Of a DNA stretch of 64,000 nt, positions 51,801-60,800 are shown in pieces. The position numbers and the translations under genes were made by a program. The number at the start of each line of letters is the position of its first letter. The stretch's first letter is position 1. The notes below the pieces were generated by a model. It was not told the DNA's origin. It did no database searches and saw only the letters and a list, made by a program, of their open reading frames with translations. This DNA is from Zonotrichia leucophrys gambelii (taxonomy: Eukaryota; Chordata; Aves; Passeriformes; Passerellidae): NCBI RefSeq assembly GCF_028769735.1, contig NC_088171.1, positions 92,488,912 to 92,552,911 on the forward strand, read 5' to 3'.

Positions 51801-54800
51801 TTTATGAAGTTACCTAATTTATATGGCATTTCTGAATTAAGGTGTGCTTAATCATGGCTGCAGCTTGCAAAGTCATGCTTCACTTCACGTTTACCAAAAT
51901 TGTAATTAAATTAAAGGAGGCTAGCACTGAATTACAAGTTAAAGCTACTAGCAAATAAAGGAAAATTATTATTTATTCATATCTCTTTGGCAACGCAAAT
52001 GTAAAATACCAGTTTCAAGTCCTGTAGGACATTAGGAGGGGGTTTTGATGAGTCTCTGTAACTATCAGCATTCACTGAAGCAGCTCACTATCTGCATTTA
52101 GTTTAGGTCTGGAGATATTTTTTCTCAGCCTAGCAGAAATCTAAGTAGCCCTTACTTGAAGCATCCCTAATCTGGAAACAGAGTATCTCCCATTATTTAT
52201 AATTGTCTTATAAAATGGAATTGACTGCATAAATTATATTTAATATTTATTTTCCATTTGTACTTTTATCACACATTTAATAGAAATCTTGCATGCACAA
52301 GGTTGAATATTGGTGTAAGATTTGTTTTAAATATTTGTATGAATATTGTAATTTTATGTTGAGTAGCTAATCTTTGTAGGCAGCAATGTCATTTTTACTG
52401 TTTCTCATCCTACTGTGTTTTTCTTTTCAACAGGAAAATGCTCCAGATATGGTGTATTTAGGCTCACTAACCAATTTTGATTTGATTTATGCATGGACAC
52501 AAGATAAATGTGTACCACTAGTTCGAGAAATCACATTTGAAAATGGAGAGGTAAGACTTTTTCTGCTGTTCTATTTTTGGGGTTTCTTTCTTGAAACCAA
52601 AATGTTTCTTTCAAGGTCCCTATTCCACATCAAAAAACTTCGTGTATTTTGGTTTAGACAGAAAATGGCTGTCAGATAATGTCTTTTCATTCTTTAGGAT
52701 CTTTTTGGTTGCTCTTGAAATTCACTGGAGGCAGATCTGTAGTAGATTTATACACTACCAAAGTAAGAAGCTACAATTTCAGAACTATTAAGGTTGGGAA
52801 AGACCTCTGAGATCATTGAGTCCAGCAGCTAACCCAGCACCACTGTCCTCAGCACTGAACCTTGTCCCCAGGCGCCACATCCACGTGGGTTTTTTGGAGC
52901 ACTTCCAGGAATGGTGATTCTGCTACTTCCCTGAGCAGGCTGTTCCAGTGCTTCACAACCCTTTCCATGGAGAAGTTTTTCCCAATATCCAATCTAAGCC
53001 TCTCCTGGTGCAACCTGAGGTCATCTCCTCTTCTCCTGTCACTTGTTACGTGGGAGAAGAGGCCAGGCCCCACCTGGCCACGGCCTCCTTTCCGCAGGTG
53101 TAGAGAGCAACAGGGTCTCCCCTGAGCCTCCTTTTCTCCAGGCTAAACATCCCCAGCTCCCTCCCATTGATGTTAATGTGAGTGGTAGAAAAATATTACT
53201 GTATTAACCACTTCCAAAGCCTTATCTGATAAATAAGAACATTAAATGGTGGCTCACCATGGAATCTTCTGGGAATGGTAATGAAAACCATGTGGGGCTT
53301 TTATTTTCAATCTGTGTAAAGCACTGGGTAGCTTAATCTTTTTAGTTTGATGTGTTGTTTGCCATGCTTTTCTTCTTTTGGCTGCAATTTGTCAGGTGGA
53401 ATTTGGGAGTTTGTTTTTAAACATTTTTTCTTCTCATTATTAAGATTTCTTTCAAGGCTTTTTTTTCTTTTGTAGTTTCTTCTTTTGTTCATATCCAGCT
53501 CCATGTTTTACTTTGTTCTTTATAAAACAAATAACGTGAAAAAAAGCCCTTAGAAAATTATCAAGGTTGTAGTATCTCAAAAGGAGTATTTGTACATAGG
53601 TACAGAATCTGTTAGAAAATCTGCCAAGGTTTGTCACAAATTATGGTACATTGTCCATAATGGATGAGAAACCAGAGAATCAGTCGTGATTCATTCACAG
53701 TTTGCTCACTTAATTCTTTTTATCCTGAATCTGCTGTTCTGGGACATGCAACGCTTCAGGTTTCATAGGAGGGAGGGACAGGGTGATTTTACTTGGGCCA
53801 TGATTAATGACTGTTTTCTAGTCAATCCTGCCAGCTTTTTTTGGAAAGCTCTGATAGTTAACAAACCTTAATAATTCTTCATTTGCAACTCAAAATGTAA
53901 AAGATGTCACATGTTAACATCTTTAGAAGTGTGTGGTAGATACTCAGTGTACTTTTTCCATGGTGAAACAGGATTCTCAGCCTTGGAAGCCAAGGTTCAT
54001 GACGGTTAGCTTGTACCACATTCTGTTGTGGTTTCTCTGGTTGTTCCCTTAACCCTTCATTACTGTTTGCTTAGGCAGATAGTTACAATTGCAATGTGAC
54101 ATTTTGCATGGCAAAGTTTGTTTAAAAGTTTCAGTGTTGCTGGTACCCAAACAAATTTAAACATGCCAAAACTGAGATATTTCTGCATGCTGAGATTGTA
54201 CAGTTATTTAAATGGGCTCATATTGTGCATACTGCACAATATTACAAGATAAAAATATGAACTGCTGTGACTGTTAAACTGTATTGATGGCCCTAGAATA
54301 CACTTTAAACACCCAGTAATTGAGCTCTGAAGCAGGTTCTTCTGCTCAAGGGCTGCCCATTTGAGACAGTTCCTGTGCTTGACTGGCAAAGGCTGTTGGG
54401 ATCAGGATATCATTCAGAAGAAATCCCTGTTTAACCTGGAATCAGGCTGTGTAGTTCTGTGTTAAAGGGCTGCAGTGAACCTGTGTCATCCAACAGTGGT
54501 GCTGAGCTGTGAGGTTTGGAACCAGTAAGAAGTTCCTCAAAGGCACACAGAAGTGATGTGGGAAGTTGAGATGTAATGGAAAATCGTCTGATTTTCTTAG
54601 TGCCAAATAGTACAGTAGGGAAGCTCCCTCTCCTTTTGAGGGAGCTTCCACTTGTCCTGCCTGGTGAGTGAGACATGGTATGAAAGCTGGAATAGCACAG
54701 GAAACAAAGGGAGGTATCTTATAGAAGGGCTAAAATTAGCAAGGTTCATGCAGCTGTTCTTAAAGCCTGTTTGGAGATGAATTGATCTTGTGAATGTAAC

Positions 54801-57800
54801 TTGCTGAGGTTGTCATTTTAGCTGCTTGCAAGCAACTGAAGACCTTAGAGCCAGAATATGAAGCTGTTTAGGAGTTCTCCCTCTGGAAATGCACTTGCTG
54901 AAGCGAGGGAAATGGAGCCATAATTATAGTGTTACAAAACGGACTTTTTCCCATCCTGTAGTAGGAGAGGAGACTGCGACCCAGCTGAATGTGTGTGTAA
55001 AAAGGAGAATGAGCAAATATGATTAGTTGTTGTCTTAGGGATTGGATTTCAAGAGCACTGAAGTTATGGGGATCTCTGCAGTCTTCTGTTTAAAAAACCA
55101 TGCTTCAACTTACCTGATGGACTTGGTTGAGTCATTTCATGAACCCTGTGTAAGCGGCTGCCTACTGACAGGGGAATTCTTTCCTTCAGCTTACAGCAAA
55201 TTGAAAATATCTGAAGAAACCCTTCTATTTGGTAGCAGAATAAGCCACTACTGTCTTTCCCAAAAAGCACAGTTTTTGTGCTGATGTAGGCTAGAATCAA
55301 AGCAATAGCAGCACTTGCTTGTCATACAAATGCATTTGTGGAAATGAAAGATAGACAACTGTAGGCATTTCTTAGATGGTAAATTATTATTTCTTCAATC
55401 AGGCTGTAGTGAGTTGAGATGACAAAAATCACTTTCGGAGCAAGCGTTTGTGTTTTGTTTGATTAAAAGAAAATTCTGAATAAATCATTCAAGGCAATCC
55501 TGTATTTTCTGTGGGCAGAGGTCTTTAAAAGGCTGCAAGAACAGATTCATACAAGGAGCTAAAGTTTGCCTGTCCAGCAAAGGATGACCAGTCAGGACAC
55601 AGTTATTGGCAGGAGAGCAGCAGTTGATCATAACTGCTCTGGCTGTGTCATTAGCTTCTGCTTTTCTCTCTTTTAGTGAGGAGGGAATAGAGTTATTCAA
55701 AGACACTTCTTGTGTTATGCTAAGAAACCACCAATTTACTATGTGAATAAGCTAGAACTGGGTTCTAGAGTACACCCTCAGCTTTTTGTAGCATTTAACA
55801 AGCCTGGTGCTCAGGCCTTATTGGGGTTTCTCTGGAGCTGCTGTGTTTCCTCAGAATTGGGTTATTCTTTTTACACAAGTATTTCAGTGAAAGCGTATCC
55901 CTTCACAAAATGCTGATAATGACTTTCTCTCATCCTTTGTCTGTTGTATATGATCAAAGAGAGGAAACATGGTTAACTGTATCACTCGGGTATCTCAGAG
56001 GAAGGGTCAGCAGTTTACATCTTTGTCTTGCTCTTTTGCCTGTTTTTTAAAGTGGAGTTCTCACTGAATTTGAAAATTGTGGAATCGCTGAATTTGGTGC
56101 CCTTAAGAAATGGAAGAAATTAGTTTGTCCTTTGTTTTCTGTGCAGGAACTGACAGAAGAAGGCCTTCCTTTTCTCATACTTTTCCACATGAAAGATGAC
56201 TTGGAGAGTTTAGAGAAATTCCAACAGGAGGTTGCACGGCAGTTAATAGGTGAAAAAGGTCTGTAATAATTCCCACTACTTCTTGGTTTTACTGGTATAA
56301 TTTTTTTCAGACAACTCAGTGGAGTGGAAGCAAAGGCCAAACAGAATTGTAGCTTTCAAGCTCTTGATACTGAAGGGCTTGATGCGTTTTTGACAGTGAG
56401 GACCAACTCCTCTGGAAATTATTAAAATAGATGCACAATTTATTAGTAAGTAAGTTTCAGAAATCATTCTTGTCTGAATGACTTAATGTGTTTTGAGAGG
56501 GCATTAAACAAAGCTTCAGTTTGTAATATGGAAAAAAACCCCACTTTTAGAAAATCTATTATTTTGGTGGTGTTGCTTATTCAGACCTATTTTCAGGTTT
56601 TGCATGTTGTATCTATCTTATATCTCCACCTTTGTAATACTTAGGAAAGGGGTTTAGTGGTTTTAAATGGGTTTCAAGATGATCATAATAAAAATCCTGA
56701 CATGGGTTTTTGTCTGCTCACAATGTTAAGGTACAATAAACTTCCTCCATGCTGACTGTGACAAATTCAGGCACCCACTCCTCCACATTCAGAAGACTCC
56801 AGCAGACTGCCCTGTCATTGCCATTGATAGCTTCAGGCACATGTATGTCTTTCCAGACTTCAGTGACTTGTCGTAAGTATTTTTCTTGGTGCATTTTAAT
56901 TTGAAAAGAGCAAGTGAAAAGGCTCATACTTTAATCAGTACTGTGGTAGGAAGATGAGTAAATCTGATGTCACTAAGGCTGCCTCTGTGTGATTTAGTGT
57001 CACAACCTTATAGCAGGATGAGCTGACGTGAAGTCATTGTTTAAATGGAGTTGTATTACTTTATGCAAGAAAAGAATCTTGTAGGGAGATTCTTTTCCAC
57101 CATGGTTAGGCATTTGGAGCCTGGCATGGCATTCTTAGTAACGATCTAGATATCTCAACTATAAAAGATTAAAAATACTACATGGAATGTGAAGTACTGT
57201 GTTATTCAGGGATTACTGTGAAAAGCAGCATGTAATAATTCCCAGCCTGCTGGTTTGGGTTTTCCTGCAGTGCAGTTCTAGCCTTCCTGCATTAGTCTAC
57301 ACCTGGAAAGCTGGCAAAGAAATATTTGTGTGGGTTTGTGAAATTTTCCATGTGCAACTTGGAAAATGGCCAATCACTGGCATGTTTATCTGGATAAAAT
57401 ATGTTACAGCAAAGTACCGGGGTGCTTAGGTGAAATACTGCTGGGACAACCCTCATTACCTCAGCCTGACTGTGGTGCCTGGCCTTGGAAGCAGCTGTTC
57501 TGTCTGGCATGGGTCAGTCAAGGAATGAAGATGTGTAAATGTTCTCTTCAGGGGCTTTCAGCCTGAGACAAGTGCTCTGTCTTTGTCATCTGGTTGGGTG
57601 TTAAAAAAACCTCCAGTTTCTGCAGCTGCACATACACTGCCTGCTAACTCCTGGTTAGATGTCTAGGCTGGGTATTTCATTTTTATCAAAACCAAGGATT
57701 CAGACTTAGCATGCAACGTCAATGTAATATCATATTTAGTTCTGCTGTTCCAGGAGACATTCTTCTACCTGAGATACTGACATCTGGGAGGAGAGTTTGA

Positions 57801-60800
57801 ACTTGGCTTCTTTCTGCAGTTCTCCACAGGCTTATCTATAAAATGTTGCCTCTGATGTATCTTGAATAGTGCTTTTCAAATCTGAAGCTATGTCTGTTGA
57901 AATTCTTGATAAGTGACTATTTTTCTCCCTGTGTTTCTGTTTCATTAGAAGATTGTATTCACTGCACACCCCAGCAAAAAAATAGGATATTTGCATTTTA
58001 AAACCTCTACTTTTATTGGCATTTTTAAACAGCCCTAAAACAAATTAACATCTCACTGTGAGGTAGTAGAGATGTTTAGTTTAGACTTTGATGTTATGTT
58101 TCTTAAATGTTCAGTTTCTGTGAAACACTGTCAGAATAATGAGAGCTACTTGCTTGATCTGTACCAGTTGTCACTTAAAAATGAAGCTGAAAGAGAGATG
58201 TCAGGATTGTTGACAGTTGCCTAATGATAAATAATTACTCAACCTTACTCTAGGACGAGCTGATACATAGAAATAGCAAAACACAGTTTGGGAACAGGAA
58301 GAGCTTGGAGCTTCTGGGAAGATACTCTTTTGTGTATATGTGGTTTGGATGTTTTTGTTGTTTCTTGGGTGGTTTTGTATGGTGGTTTTATTTTTTAATA
58401 ATAAGTAAAATCTTAATTCTGAGATTTTCATCTACCACTTCAGTAACCTTCTGGACTCTGATAAACTGGCTCCGGGCTTTCTCTTGTAACCTCAGTGCTG
58501 CCAGCAGCCAATGGTGTTTGGATGTGGCACTTTGAGAGCTGGGCTACTAAAAGATTTCCTCTCTCTTTAGGGAGCTCATTGTCTTTTTGGAGAATAGGCA
58601 CTTGGCAGGCAAATGAGGCCATCACTATTTTATCCTCATCTGTTGGCCACCTGGCCCTATTCATCCTGCTGTCCCAGGCTGGAAATGATAGCAGGGAGTG
58701 TCCAACAGATGGGCGGAAGCTTCAGCAAGAACAGGCTGAGCTACACAAGGCTGCAGGCACCAAGTGCCCTTGCTGCATTAGGAGAGGAGAATGCCTCCAG
58801 CAGTGTGTCTGCCCTAGAACAGGAGGAAAAGCAGGGAGCAGTAAGTCTGCTGTCCCTATAACCAGGCTGGAATGAACCCCTTTTTCTCCATTGGTACTAA
58901 TTCATGGTCTCATCTGGAATGGGAAGGGGCCTCTTAAAGTACCAGTGTAATACTGATTGGTTACAGACATTGCTGTAATGATACCCTCTGAATCAATATT
59001 TGCTGCATTTTATCCATAGCATTTTCTGATGATTTTAAATATTGCTGATAGTTTGTCTGACCACACTTTCTTCCTTTTTCTTACATGTAATTAATTTCAT
59101 GAAAGACTCCCTACTAAACCCGTGTCCATTCACACATTACCTTTAGATTTCATGCGGAGTGCCCACACTAGGTTTTTATCTCATCTTTAATACTTACTAG
59201 ATTAACTCTTCCCTTTGAGATTTTTGGTCAACTTGACATTTCACAAATAAAACTGGATGCTGTAGTTTAGCACGTTTGCTGTGGGTGACAGTAGATGATC
59301 TCAGATGAGATTTACATTGATATCCTCTTAGTGCTTATGTGTGGTGTGTGTGCAGTTCTGAGGCAGTAGAGAGCCTTTCAAAGATGTTTTGTCAATAGTG
59401 CTCCCCAAGTGTCATTTGTATCTGTAAACTGTGCATTTGGAACCCGCTGTTCCCTCTTACATTACAGTTAGTGGGGAGCTGAAGGGAGTTCACAATGAAG
59501 TTATTGGCTGGTACAGCTCTGTGGGAGTTATTGAAAAGATTAAATACTTGCTGTGTTCTCAAGAGACAGTGGAAAGAAAAAGAAGCTGGTGGGATACCTT
59601 AGCAAACCATGTGGCTCCCTGTCCTCTATTAATCACCTAAAAGTAGGCATAGTGTGCTAGGTAAACAGAAGTTGGCTACCCTAAGCAGTGCACTTTAAAT
59701 CTCCTGTGTTTGGACTTAATTTGTAATAAATATGTGGATGTTTCTGTTGAATTTGTTCCAGAGTTCCAGGTAAACTGAAGCAATTTGTACTAGACTTGCA
59801 TTCTGGAAAATTGCATAGAGAGTTTCATCATGGCCCTGATCCAACTGATGTAGCACCTGGTCAGGTAAGGTTACAGGCAAATACATTTCATTTGGCCATT
59901 TAGGAAAGACTTTTTTATTACTCTTTGTCAGAGCTGTACTTTCTGGTATATTTGTACTTTTAACTTCTGTCTTTTGAAAGAGAAAATCTATTAACAGAAG
60001 CATAACATTACCACCTTTGCTTGGCTCCTCAACCTTCTTTGGGTAAAGATAAGGGAGTATCAGGGTGGTAGGCATTAGGGTAATATGGTACCTATTTGCC
60101 TTGAATAAGGGAAGAGTATAAGAATATTTATTTTCTCCACTGAAACAGGAGATCTTGGGCTGGATGACTCTGACTTCACAGAGCTGCTCTTAGGTTCTCC
60201 TGTGACTTCAGTGCAAAAGCTGATAATCCATCATAGCTGCATTATTTCCACACGACACACTACTAGAGGGTGCTTCTAAGGGGAAACAACAATTGAATAT
60301 TTTATATATCACCAGTATAAGCAGAAGGAAATTATTAGAGCATCAAGAAAGGATGGGTGAGCAGTAATAGGCATTACTGCTTTTGTTAATGTGGTTGACA
60401 AACAGCATTAGCAGTGCTCACAGGCTGCACTTGTCAGTTTGATTTCCTCATGGTTCTTCTCAAAGCTTGTCATGTTGTGTAATTACATGCCTGGAAGTCA
60501 CTTCTGGGATCTCTTCAGAAACACAACTATGAGATCCTTCTCCAGACAAAAGTCTGAAGGCCCTCAGTGTTAGAAAATAAAGGACATGAACAGCCTCAAT
60601 TCCCTCTGCTCATTGCAGTCTTCTAATGGTGTCTCTATCAGCCTTTGTATCTTCTTGATACTCCACTCAGCTCACAAGTTTGGGGTCTTGCTGAAAAGTG
60701 CAAATTTAACTGTCAGGGAACATTTTCTCTACCTTGGGCACCCTCCATAGAAAGAACCATTTTTAAACACTTTGTTCAAGGTATACATGGTGTTGTCCAG

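Larger units (their letters stand above)
52551..56146 (+). other. ERP44: ERP44 intron 8
   Basis: A 3.6-kb intron holding an antisense CR1 fragment (about 52775-53165) and two perfect hairpin sequences (54220-54242 and 54619-54649). No exon is supported. Confidence 0.88.

Noticed and set aside
58495..58875. A 126-codon plus-strand ORF in ERP44 intron 10
   Set aside because: No domain, no plausible splice frame with ERP44, and an overlapping alternative frame of similar quality.
59716..60075. A 119-codon minus-strand ORF
   Set aside because: It overlaps ERP44 exon 11 in antisense and continues into intron 11; it is a shadow of the real exon plus chance.
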